A stretch of DNA of 64,000 nt from JBQKLI01 sp012798975 (GTDB lineage: Bacteria; Bacillota; Clostridia; Tissierellales; Peptoniphilaceae), in the NCBI RefSeq assembly GCF_052116305.1, contig NZ_JBQKLI010000014.1, forward strand, positions 1 through 64,000. The letters run 5' to 3'. How positions within the stretch are numbered: position 1 is the first letter of the stretch; each line of letters starts with the position of its first letter. Made by a program: the position numbers and the translations under genes. The notes beneath the pieces were generated by a model. The model saw only the letters and a program-made list of their open reading frames with translations, searched no databases and was not told the origin of the DNA. Shown here piece by piece: positions 9,183-16,742 of the stretch.

Positions 9183-10463
9183 CTAATTAAACTTCAATTT
9201 CTCAATACAATCTTTCATTGTATTTTTATCTCCAACCATGCCGCCTTTGCTGATAATATGGAGGCCTGGTTTTAAACCGCCGATCATTTTTCCATAAGCT
9301 GCAAGAGGTACAACTTCTTCTAGTATCTCTATACCCGTAGATCCAAGTTCATCTGCCATTGCTACTGTAATATCGCCGCCGCTCAGATAAACACCTGCAA
9401 AACTCAAATCTTCCATTAAAACATTTTTTGCTATTCGTCCTAGCCCATAAGAAAGCATCAGAGATAAATCATCAATATTCATTCCTGATTCTTGTGCGAT
9501 TGCCGATAAATTCAATCTATCCTTCGGATTATGAAAGGGAGTTGTTGTTATTAGTAGATTATCTTCTTTTTTTAGCAGTTTAAATGCTTCTTTACTAGCT
9601 CTCCCAATCTCTTCTTTATAAAGATCATGTCTGACAAGCTTATTTGGATCAACTTCTAAAATGTTTACAGGATACTCTATAATCGTTTCCCGTATCTGCT
9701 CAATCGTAATATCAGTTACCGAGCCTACAACCATCAAGATTTTATCTAACTGTTCTGACCTTTCTTGAAATTGTCTTGCTATCTCCATTGTAAAAGGACC
9801 TGGATCTATTGAGAAAAAATCTTCTCCTGAAAGGATAGCCCCTGTTGCTATTTGATTTAAATGATAATCGGTAACACCATCAAATAGAAAAAGTTTAACT
9901 CCTTCTTTTTTCCCTGACTTTAATAAAGAAGCAATATTTTCTTTCCCTTTTTCTATATCCTCTAAAAAAATCGATCGAACTTTACCCTTAAAATCTTTTT
10001 TAAACAGTTCTTCAACCCTTGAACTTTTCACAGGTGCTTTTGTATCTCTTCCAGCATCCGTATTCAGCAATAAAGAACCATTTACAAGCATTATCCCGTT
10101 CACAACGATTCTCCCCGTTGCCGGATAAAAAGGAGCTGCTATTCCGATAAAATCTTCTCCTAGCTTATCAAAAACAGCATTTAATTCGACACCTAAATTT
10201 CCTCTTAATGTGGAATCTACTCTTTTACTATATAGACGGATATCTTCGTCCATAAATTTATCCATCGCTTCTGCTACTGCATCGTATGCATCTTTCTTAA
10301 GCATTGCTCTAGAATCTGTAGTGTATGCCAGAACACTCATATCTTTAGGCAACTCCTGATCTAAAGTTAAAATACTTGCCGCTTGAAGACCTATCTTCTT
10401 CATTAAAGAACAGTTTGCATTTGCGCCTGTCAGATCATCTGCTATCATTACGACCTTTGACAT
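9183..10463 (-). CDS. dtnK: Four-carbon acid sugar kinase (DUF1537 family, DtnK-like)
   Basis: ATP-dependent kinase of the former DUF1537 family, 426 residues, the normal full length. The N-terminal SBD_N-type domain starts with VVMIADDLTGANANCSLMKK and carries YSKRVDSTLRGNLGVE near residue 80. The C-terminal nucleotide-binding half shows VYLSGGDITVAMADELG and GLKPGLHIISKGGMVGD. Known members phosphorylate D-threonate, D-erythronate or related acids at the 4-position, which suits the PdxA2 partner downstream. The exact acid (D-threonate or D-erythronate) is an inference from context. Confidence 0.9.
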   Translation of the reverse strand: MSKVVMIADDLTGANANCSLMKKIGLQAASILTLDQELPKDMSVLAYTTDSRAMLKKDAYDAVAEAMDKFMDEDIRLYSKRVDSTLRGNLGVELNAVFDKLGEDFIGIAAPFYPATGRIVVNGIMLVNGSLLLNTDAGRDTKAPVKSSRVEELFKKDFKGKVRSIFLEDIEKGKENIASLLKSGKKEGVKLFLFDGVTDYHLNQIATGAILSGEDFFSIDPGPFTMEIARQFQERSEQLDKILMVVGSVTDITIEQIRETIIEYPVNILEVDPNKLVRHDLYKEEIGRASKEAFKLLKKEDNLLITTTPFHNPKDRLNLSAIAQESGMNIDDLSLMLSYGLGRIAKNVLMEDLSFAGVYLSGGDITVAMADELGSTGIEILEEVVPLAAYGKMIGGLKPGLHIISKGGMVGDKNTMKDCIEKLKFN

Positions 10464-10472
10464 AAGATCCCC

Positions 10473-11240
10473 CTATACTTTCCAATAATCTGTATGATTT
10501 TTTACTAAATCTTCTTGTGCTTTCTTTGAAAGAGAAAGATCGGTAACTATACAATCCATATCCGTTACTGAATAAACATAATTAAGATTGATCTGCTTCC
10601 CTTTCGACTGATCCACTAAAAGAACAGTCTTTTCAGAATTCTCCACAAATAATCTTTTTAAAAACACCTTTTCTTCACTCGGTGAATATATCCTTAAGTT
10701 TTCACCTATGGAAGAAGCTCCTACAAAGGCTATCTCTGCATGAAGTTGTTCCATACATAATTTCGCAAGATTTCCCTGCGTGCTATTCGTAGCTTTCTGA
10801 ATCCATCCTCCTATGACGATTAAAGAAATTTCATCAATGTTTTTCAACAATTCTACAATTTCCATATCATTTGTTATAATATTCAAGTTCTTGAAATCCT
10901 GATTTGCGATAAGCAACGCTAGCTGATAGGTTGTCGTTCCCGAATCTAATAAAATAGTCATCCCATCTTTAATCATATCTAAAGCCTTTTTAGCTATTCT
11001 TAATTTCACAGTCTGATTTCGGATTTGTTTTTCTCCAATATCTTCTTCACTGGAAATAGTTTTCTTTATATAAGCTCCTCCTCTTGCACGAAAAAGGATC
11101 CCGTTTCCTTCTAACTCTTTTAAATCTCTTCGGACAGTCATTTCACTGACTTCTAAGTTTTCAGAAAGTGCTTTTACACTTAAAAATTCTTTCTCTATTA
11201 ATAACTGATGAATTCTGTTCATTCTTTCTTTTTTAAACAT
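10473..11240 (-). CDS. DeoR/GlpR-family transcriptional regulator of the sugar acid operon
   Basis: A 255-residue repressor-type regulator. The N-terminal winged helix (about residues 5-55) carries LSENLEVSEMTVRRDLKELE and ends in FRARGGA, as is usual for DeoR proteins. The C-terminal sugar-phosphate sensor domain has LLDSGTTTYQLA and IVIGGWIQ. ATG at 11240 is preferred over a GTG three codons upstream, because AGGTG lies 6 bases before the ATG. It is the first gene of the operon and probably controls it together with itself in response to a phosphorylated intermediate. Confidence 0.9.
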   Translation of the reverse strand: MFKKERMNRIHQLLIEKEFLSVKALSENLEVSEMTVRRDLKELEGNGILFRARGGAYIKKTISSEEDIGEKQIRNQTVKLRIAKKALDMIKDGMTILLDSGTTTYQLALLIANQDFKNLNIITNDMEIVELLKNIDEISLIVIGGWIQKATNSTQGNLAKLCMEQLHAEIAFVGASSIGENLRIYSPSEEKVFLKRLFVENSEKTVLLVDQSKGKQINLNYVYSVTDMDCIVTDLSLSKKAQEDLVKNHTDYWKV

Positions 11241-11646
11241 TTTCAGCACCTATCTTTCTAAAAAATTATATTCATAAAAATACGTAATGTCAAAATGAAC
11301 TCTTGACTTTCTGTTATAATATCGTTTTCAAATGTATTTTTTAACATTTATTTTTGTTATTATAGATATTTTTAATCGCTTAACTTAAAAATGTTATCTT
11401 TTGTTTACAATTGTTCATAACTAATCTAGATATTTTTTCTCAAACAAAAAACACGATTATGTATCTCTATTTATCATATTATCAATTAATTAACAAATTT
11501 TTCTTTGAATAAAGATTCTTTATTAAAATTTGTTCATATTTTTTTGCGGAACAACTCCTCTTTTTTCGTATCTTTTTCTTCTACGCTTCTTCGGGTATAT
11601 AAAAAACGCAGACTTATTTATAGAACATATGACAAAGGAGACTTTT
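11241..11646. other. Divergent regulatory region between deoR-type operon and aldehyde dehydrogenase
   Basis: This 405-base AT-rich gap has a consensus promoter for the leftward operon. For the rightward gene only a weak candidate is seen: TTTACA at 11404-11409 and TAGATA at 11427-11432, 17 bases apart. TTGTTC and GAACAA form a spaced inverted pair near 11530-11555. No gene is supported; a frame reading into the dehydrogenase from 11530 lacks a ribosome binding site. Confidence 0.5.
11265..11293 (-). promoter_or_regulatory. Consensus sigma-A promoter of the sugar acid operon
   Basis: TTGACA and TATAAT are exactly 17 bases apart on the minus strand, about 25 bases before the regulator start. 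Confidence 0.88.
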
Positions 11647-13056
11647 ATGAAAAAAAATCAAATTTATATACAGGGAGAATGGATCTCCTCTACGGGAACA
11701 GAAAGTTCTAAGGTGATCAACCCCGCTACTGAAGAGGTCATCGGCGAAGTAGCTCTTGGAACAAAGGAAGATGTGGATAAAGCCGTTCAGGCAGCGAAAA
11801 CCGCTTTTCCCAAGTGGAGCAGTCTTCCAGTAGAAGAACGAATCGAATGTATGGAAAAAATTTATAACGGAATCGAAAAAAATCAGCAGAGAATCGCTGA
11901 TCAGATTATAGAAGAACTGGGCAGCAGCAGAACTTTTGTAGAAGAAGTCCATGCTCCCCAGCCCTTAAAGGAAATCCGTTCTGCCATAGAGGAAATAAAA
12001 AACTTTAATTTTGTTGAAGAGAAGAAGAATGCCTCCATCTATTACGAAGGATACGGGGTCGTGGCTTGTATTACTCCTTGGAATTTCCCTATCAATCAGA
12101 TTCAGCGAAAAATTACACCGGCACTCCTCGCTGGAAACACCGTGGTGGTACAGCCTCCGACAAATACTCCCCTTACAGCCCTTATTTATGCAGAGATTAT
12201 CGATGAAGCAGGACTTCCTGACGGAGTGTTTAATCTTGTAACTGGAAAAGGCGGCGAGACCGGAGATTATTTAGCAGGACATAAAGATGTGGACTCTGTA
12301 TCCTTTACTGGCTCTACTGCAGTCGGCGAGAAAATGTTTGAAAAAGCAGGGAAAGGCATTAAGCATCTTGTTCTGGAACTAGGCGGAAAATCTCCTCTTC
12401 TCTATCTAAAAGGCGGCGATTTAAAACTTGCGGTGAAACGTTCTATGGATACTGTCCTAAACAATCAAGGCCAAACCTGCTCCGCTCTAACAAGGCTTTT
12501 AGTCCCAGAAGAAGAACTGGAAAACACGAAGAAAGAAGCTCTAGAATACTATAAAGAAAAAGTAGTTATCGGAGATCCTACAGATCCGAATACTGTTGTA
12601 GGACCTCTCGTATCTGAAAAACAACAAGAACGAGTCCTCGACTATATTCAATCTGGAGTAGAAGAAGGCGCAGAAATTCTTATCGGGGGAAATAAAATAG
12701 ATGGCAAAGGCTTTTATGTAGAGCCGACGATTTTCGTCAATGTTAAAAACGATATGAAAATCGCCCAAGAAGAAATCTTCGGACCTGTTCTTTGCATTAT
12801 CACATACAGCTCCCTAGAAGAAGCCATAGAAATTGCAAACGACGTGTCTTACGGCTTATCCGGTGCAGTAGTAGGTCCTGAAGAAGACGCAAAAAAAGCT
12901 GCACTTAAGATTAATACTGGAAATATCTTTATCAACGATGCAGAAGGAAATCCCTATGCTCCTTTCGGCGGGTACAAACAGTCCGGTTTCGGAAGAGAAA
13001 ATGGAATCTATGGAATCATGGATTATCTTCAGACAAAAGCCATTTTTAAAGGATAG
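11647..13056 (+). CDS. NAD(P)-dependent aldehyde dehydrogenase
   Basis: Cytoplasmic aldehyde dehydrogenase superfamily enzyme, 469 residues. The cofactor-binding ITPWNFPINQIQRKITPALL (about 140-160), SFTGSTAVGEKMF, the general-base Glu in LELGGKSPLL, and the catalytic Cys in NNQGQTCSALTR (about residue 280) are all present, so the enzyme looks active. AAAGGAG lies 6 bases before the ATG at 11647; the longer frame from 11530 has no site. It is divergent from the sugar acid operon and could process an aldehyde from it, but it could equally be a general aldehyde scavenger. Confidence 0.93.
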   Translation: MKKNQIYIQGEWISSTGTESSKVINPATEEVIGEVALGTKEDVDKAVQAAKTAFPKWSSLPVEERIECMEKIYNGIEKNQQRIADQIIEELGSSRTFVEEVHAPQPLKEIRSAIEEIKNFNFVEEKKNASIYYEGYGVVACITPWNFPINQIQRKITPALLAGNTVVVQPPTNTPLTALIYAEIIDEAGLPDGVFNLVTGKGGETGDYLAGHKDVDSVSFTGSTAVGEKMFEKAGKGIKHLVLELGGKSPLLYLKGGDLKLAVKRSMDTVLNNQGQTCSALTRLLVPEEELENTKKEALEYYKEKVVIGDPTDPNTVVGPLVSEKQQERVLDYIQSGVEEGAEILIGGNKIDGKGFYVEPTIFVNVKNDMKIAQEEIFGPVLCIITYSSLEEAIEIANDVSYGLSGAVVGPEEDAKKAALKINTGNIFINDAEGNPYAPFGGYKQSGFGRENGIYGIMDYLQTKAIFKG

Positions 13057-13062
13057 GGAAAA

Positions 13063-13222
13063 GAGAGTGCAGGAAGTAGGTTATAGGTTATAGGGGTTGA
13101 GAACTATTTTCGCCAAAGGCGAAAATAGTTTACGTAAGAATAAAATGGAAATTTTAAGCGTTAGCGAAAAATTATCCTCCCCTATTCCCTCTTCCCTACA
13201 ACCTATAACCTTTCTCGCTCTC
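13063..13222. repeat. Long imperfect inverted repeat with nested hairpins
   Basis: The purine-rich left arm at 13063-13096 (containing AGGAAGTAGG and two GGTTATA units) pairs imperfectly with the pyrimidine-rich right arm at 13179-13222. Between them sits a perfect 13-pair hairpin with an AAA loop at 13102-13130 (TTTTCGCC-AAA-GGCGAAAA core). The same plan is seen at 42.99-43.34 kb, where GAGAACTTTTTCGC matches GAGAACTATTTTCGC here. It lies between two convergent genes and encodes nothing recognisable. It looks like a non-autonomous dispersed repeat. Confidence 0.7.
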
Positions 13223-13228
13223 AATATG

Positions 13229-13260
13229 AAAAGCAGACCCTGTAACTGGATCTGCTTTTT
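13229..13260. terminator. Bidirectional terminator between convergent genes
   Basis: AAAAGCAGA and TCTGCTTTT pair across a 13-base loop, with T-runs on both strands. It serves the aldehyde dehydrogenase and/or the 363-residue gene. Confidence 0.75.
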
Positions 13261-13272
13261 TATTGAATGCTA

Positions 13273-14364
13273 TTACTGAATAATATTTTTATGGATAATA
13301 TTGCCGTTGCCTTTATCTTTTATATCTTCTACGGTTTTATCGTAAAGACTCTGAGGAGTATTTCCTTTGTTTTCCCAAATCGGAGAATGATTTAAGAATT
13401 CAGTCATCCTATCCCCTAATTTTGTCAGATCCTGTTTTTCTATAATGATTCCGCTGTCTGCAAGAATAGAAAGAATCGTATCGAGATCTTTTTTAGCAGA
13501 GCTAGCACTGAAAAACTCCAGCTGAGCCATCGCCCTGTCTGCTTGAACTGCCGTGCTGTTCTTTTCTAAGAAGGCATAAACATCCTTATACTCTTTCTTG
13601 TTCGGATCCGAATAATGATTTTCGAAAATTTCGATCTCTGCTTTCGACGGAATATAATATTCTTTTCCTTTTCTTCGGTCTTTAAGGGTTGCTGCTTCTA
13701 TCGGAGATTCAAAGGTTCCATGGAGAATATCGCCGTCAAATATGCGGAAGCTTCTTCCTTCTTCCGGATGATCGGCCAGGTACTTATGAAAATCTGTGGC
13801 GGATAGCTCTCCTTCGCCGATCTCTTCCCACACCTTTAGGAACTGCTCTTCTTCCAATACCCCGTATAAATGAATCAGCGCTTTTAAAACTTGAGATATC
13901 CTTTTATACCTTCTGCTTTTATTCATTACATGGTCTTTTTCAATTTCTCCAAGCTTCTTTGCAATCTCTTTCGGAATCACAGGGATAAAATCTTCTTTGT
14001 CTTCTTCTATAAATAGAAAACCCCAGCCGTAATGATTATATTCCATAAAGTTCATTAAATCATCGATTCCTTCTTCGATATCTAAATCCTCTCTGGATAT
14101 ATCTTCGTAGATTTTTTCGATAAATGCCTCGTCTTTATAAGAAAGATTCTTTTCTAAATCCTCTAAAATGCGCTCATTTAACTCTTCGGAAAGCTTAATA
14201 CTTCCTTTTTCTTCTGTTTTATCCAGTCGATAACGATTTCCATACTCTCTTAAGATCTCGCGATTTGTCTTTTTTAAACAAGATTTCAGTTCCTTTGACA
14301 CTTCATCAAATATTACTCTGCTTATAATATATTCTTCAATTCTTTGGGAAAAATTATTCTCCAT
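13273..14364 (-). CDS. Uncharacterised acidic protein of 363 residues
   Basis: I do not recognise a family. The protein is soluble, Glu/Lys-rich and largely helical, without signal peptide or membrane segment. A helical N-terminal half (to about 165) is followed by a region with LKALIHLYGVLEEEQFLKVW near residue 165-185, which reads like a small winged-helix or helical-repeat module. A segment with GTFESPIEAATLKDRRKGKEYY follows, then a helical C-terminus. AGAGG lies 7 bases before the ATG. It is convergent with the aldehyde dehydrogenase and stands alone. Confidence 0.75.
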   Translation of the reverse strand: MENNFSQRIEEYIISRVIFDEVSKELKSCLKKTNREILREYGNRYRLDKTEEKGSIKLSEELNERILEDLEKNLSYKDEAFIEKIYEDISREDLDIEEGIDDLMNFMEYNHYGWGFLFIEEDKEDFIPVIPKEIAKKLGEIEKDHVMNKSRRYKRISQVLKALIHLYGVLEEEQFLKVWEEIGEGELSATDFHKYLADHPEEGRSFRIFDGDILHGTFESPIEAATLKDRRKGKEYYIPSKAEIEIFENHYSDPNKKEYKDVYAFLEKNSTAVQADRAMAQLEFFSASSAKKDLDTILSILADSGIIIEKQDLTKLGDRMTEFLNHSPIWENKGNTPQSLYDKTVEDIKDKGNGNIIHKNIIQ

Positions 14365-14396
14365 TTTCTTACCTCTTCTCTTTTTACTATCCTTCC

Positions 14397-14705
14397 TTAA
14401 ACTAAAGGAATAAAATTAATGACCGGCGTTTCGTAGGGATGATTCTTTACTATAATCTCCTTTACTAAACCGATACAGTTTTTTCGAATTCGAAATTCCA
14501 GTTTTATCTCTTCCTCGCAGCTGATCTCCCCTTCTTTTCCTGAAAAAGGATCTGCTCCTTTAACCGGTCTCCAATGACCGGTTACCTTTGTTGCAGCAAA
14601 GGCATAATCATAATGGCCTTCTTTTATATAACCGTGATCATTTATTTCTTTCATCAGCGGATAAACGTATTCCTTTGGAATAAAAACTTCAACTTTAACA
14701 AACAT
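14397..14705 (-). CDS. Stand-alone YqfO/CutA-like (PII-like fold) domain protein
   Basis: A 102-residue protein that resembles the extra domain inserted in some Nif3-family proteins such as Bacillus YqfO. The common plan is a FIPKEYVYPLMKEINDHG start, a GHYDYAFAATKVTGHWRPV segment, a GADPFSGKEGEI turn, and HPYETPVINFIPL at the end. The fold is ferredoxin-like as in CutA and PII and is expected to form trimers. Its ligand is unknown. GGAGG precedes the ATG. The Nif3 metal-binding halves are absent, so this is a free-standing version rather than a fragment. Confidence 0.75.
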   Translation of the reverse strand: MFVKVEVFIPKEYVYPLMKEINDHGYIKEGHYDYAFAATKVTGHWRPVKGADPFSGKEGEISCEEEIKLEFRIRKNCIGLVKEIIVKNHPYETPVINFIPLV

Positions 14706-14852
14706 GAAATCCCTCCATAACTCTTTTAATCATACCATATTCTGTAAAAGGTAAAACTCTCTTTCTCCCGCTCTGATCCTTTTCCTTTTAAGAGTTCTGA
14801 TTCTATCATATCTTTTCCTTATCCCTTAAAATAAATAGAAGGAGATGATATC

Positions 14853-15983
14853 ATGATAAATTTATGCGCAGGACCTACAACAGTTGCTCCTGAAGTAAAA
14901 GAAGCAATGAACACCTTTCTAACGAATCCGGATATGGATCCTAATTATACAAAATTACATAGAAATGCTGAAAAGAAAATTTCAAAACTTGTCCATACGA
15001 AAGCGACAAGCTTTATTATGCTTGGAGAAGGAATATTAGGGCTCGATGCAGCGGTCTCTTCCCTTGTCGAAAAAGAAGATCGTATCCTTATCCTCTCAAA
15101 TGGAGTTTTCGGAAAAGGATTTTCCGACTTTGTAAAAAATTCCGGCGGCGAACCTGTCCTATTTGAAGGAAATCCCCGAAGAGGAATCGATGTAGAGGAA
15201 TTAAAAACATTCCTAGAAAAAGATTCGGATTTTAAAGCAGCTACATTAGTCCACTGTGAAACCCCTTCTGGTATCACAAATAATATCGAAGAAATTTGTC
15301 CTCTGCTTCACGAATACGGTATTCTTTCTATCGTAGATTCTGTTTCAGGAATGGGCGGAGAAAATGTTTATTTTGATGAGTACAAAATAGACGTCCTCTT
15401 AGGCGGATCTCAAAAAAGCATATCAGCGCCTACGGGTCTTACTTTAGTTACGATAAGCGAAAGGGCAAAGAAAACAATAGCGGATCGTAAAACACCTGTT
15501 CCCAGCTACTATTTAAACTTCGAAAACTATTACGCTTACACCGACCAGTTCGATTTCCCATATACTATGAGCGAAAATCTAACATATGCCCTCGACAAAG
15601 CTTTAGATCTTCTTTTAGAGAAAGATTTTATTGCACTTCATAAAAAGGCAGGGGATGTTATCCGAGATACCGTAAAAGAATCCGGACTGGAACTTTTCCC
15701 TCTCGATTCTTTTTCAAACACCGTCACTACAGTCTATACACCCTCTTGCATCTCGAAAGATGACTTAATCAAAGCTCTTTACGAAAAAGATATTTTAATC
15801 TCCGGAGGCATCGGCGAAGAACTAAAAAATACCTTCCGCATCTCCCACATGGGAAACAGTATTCAGGACGAGTATTTCGAAATCCTCTTTAAAGCTTTAG
15901 ACGAAATTTTTATTGAGGGGGGCGAACACTATAATCTGCCGGAGAATTACCGCAAAGCGAAAGAAAAATACAAATTATTTTAA
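14853..15983 (+). CDS. Class V aminotransferase (alanine/serine-glyoxylate type)
   Basis: Pyridoxal phosphate enzyme of 376 residues. INLCAGPTTVAPEVKEAM opens the protein, VDSVSGMGGENVYFDEY gives the cofactor-contacting Asp near residue 162, and LGGSQKSISAPTG holds the Schiff-base lysine near residue 190. The C-terminus shows FRISHMGN. AGAAGGAG precedes the ATG. The family transfers amino groups between alanine or serine and glyoxylate or pyruvate; the substrate pair is not decided. A second, distant relative is encoded at 53.3-54.4 kb beside serA. Confidence 0.88.
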   Translation: MINLCAGPTTVAPEVKEAMNTFLTNPDMDPNYTKLHRNAEKKISKLVHTKATSFIMLGEGILGLDAAVSSLVEKEDRILILSNGVFGKGFSDFVKNSGGEPVLFEGNPRRGIDVEELKTFLEKDSDFKAATLVHCETPSGITNNIEEICPLLHEYGILSIVDSVSGMGGENVYFDEYKIDVLLGGSQKSISAPTGLTLVTISERAKKTIADRKTPVPSYYLNFENYYAYTDQFDFPYTMSENLTYALDKALDLLLEKDFIALHKKAGDVIRDTVKESGLELFPLDSFSNTVTTVYTPSCISKDDLIKALYEKDILISGGIGEELKNTFRISHMGNSIQDEYFEILFKALDEIFIEGGEHYNLPENYRKAKEKYKLF

Positions 15984-16041
15984 GTATCTGCGTTTATAAG
16001 GGTAAATTCAGGGTAAAATGTATGTTATAGGAGATGATGTC

Positions 16042-16278
16042 ATGAGAAACAGAAGAAAAATTGCAGCTCTAGGAGCTCTTTCCTTAGCTTTCGGCCTTTA
16101 TCAAAGCATTAAAGGCAAAGAAGTAAAAAGCATTAGACGTGGCGAGAAAAAGATAAAAGGCATCTTCAACAAGAATCAGAAAAAAGCCGATAAAGCCCTT
16201 ACAAAAGCTTTTAAAAAAGGAAAGAAAATAGTAAATGTAAAACCAGGAAAAGGAAACTTCATATTTAAGAAGAAATAG
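16042..16278 (+). CDS. Small basic protein with N-terminal hydrophobic segment
   Basis: No known family. The 78-residue product has a basic start (MRNRRK), one hydrophobic stretch (IAALGALSLAFGLY) and then a very Lys-rich tail. It may be a membrane-anchored cationic protein. AGGAG lies 8 bases before the ATG at 16042; an earlier in-frame ATG at 16018 lacks a site. It follows the aminotransferase by 58 bases and ends inside its own terminator. Confidence 0.6.
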   Translation: MRNRRKIAALGALSLAFGLYQSIKGKEVKSIRRGEKKIKGIFNKNQKKADKALTKAFKKGKKIVNVKPGKGNFIFKKK

Positions 16279-16303
16279 CCTTTATAAACAAGGCTATTTC
16301 TTA
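16273..16303 (+). terminator. Terminator overlapping the stop codon of the small basic gene
   Basis: AAATAGCCTT pairs with AAGGCTATTT across 7 bases, followed by CTTAT. The TAG stop lies in the left arm. Confidence 0.7.
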
Positions 16304-16326
16304 TCTCTTCACAAAAGTTCTCCAGC

Positions 16327-16355
16327 TTGAACCTTCTCGGAAAAATTGCTATAAT
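16327..16355 (+). promoter_or_regulatory. Promoter of tRNA-Pro
   Basis: TTGAAC and TATAAT are 17 bases apart and end 17 bases before the tRNA. Confidence 0.8.
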
Positions 16356-16372
16356 ACAACTACTATATTTTT

Positions 16373-16449
16373 CGGGATGTGGCGCAGCTCGGTAGCGTAC
16401 TAGTATGGGGTACTAGGGGCCGGAGGTTCAAATCCTCTCATCCCGACCA
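16373..16449 (+). tRNA. tRNA-Pro with GGG anticodon
   Basis: A 77-base cloverleaf with acceptor arms CGGGATG / CATCCCG, an encoded ACCA end, a D-arm starting GCGCAGC, the anticodon stem CTAGT / ACTAG with loop ATGGGGT (anticodon GGG), and a T-loop TTCAAAT. The first T-stem pair is G-U. It stands alone with its own promoter and terminator. Confidence 0.95.
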
Positions 16450-16467
16450 GTTTTATAATCATTACAT

Positions 16468-16500
16468 AAAAAAAGACCGCACAGTGCTGGTCTTTTTTTT
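16468..16500 (+). terminator. Terminator after tRNA-Pro
   Basis: AAAAGACC pairs with GGTCTTTT, with a nested GCA/TGC, followed by a long T-run. The 240 bases after it, up to the transporter gene, show nothing further. Confidence 0.85.
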
Positions 16501-16742
16501 ATGTATCTTTGTCAGAAAGATTGTACAAGAGCAAGACCTATAAAGAGTGTAAGCGAAATGAATGAACATCTTTAAGCTTTCTGTCGATCATCCTTAACTT
16601 CTGTTTCTCTATTATCGGCTTCCAGCCTTCTATCTCTTCCTAAATCCATAATTAATAGACATTCGTGCTTTATTTTCCCATAATGCTATACTTAGAGTAA
16701 TATCAAATTCTACTCATTTTATAAAAATAGAAAGGAATTCTT

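Noticed and set aside
11530..11646. N-terminal extension of the aldehyde dehydrogenase
   Set aside because: The 39 extra residues match nothing in the family, and AAAGGAG lies just before the ATG at 11647.
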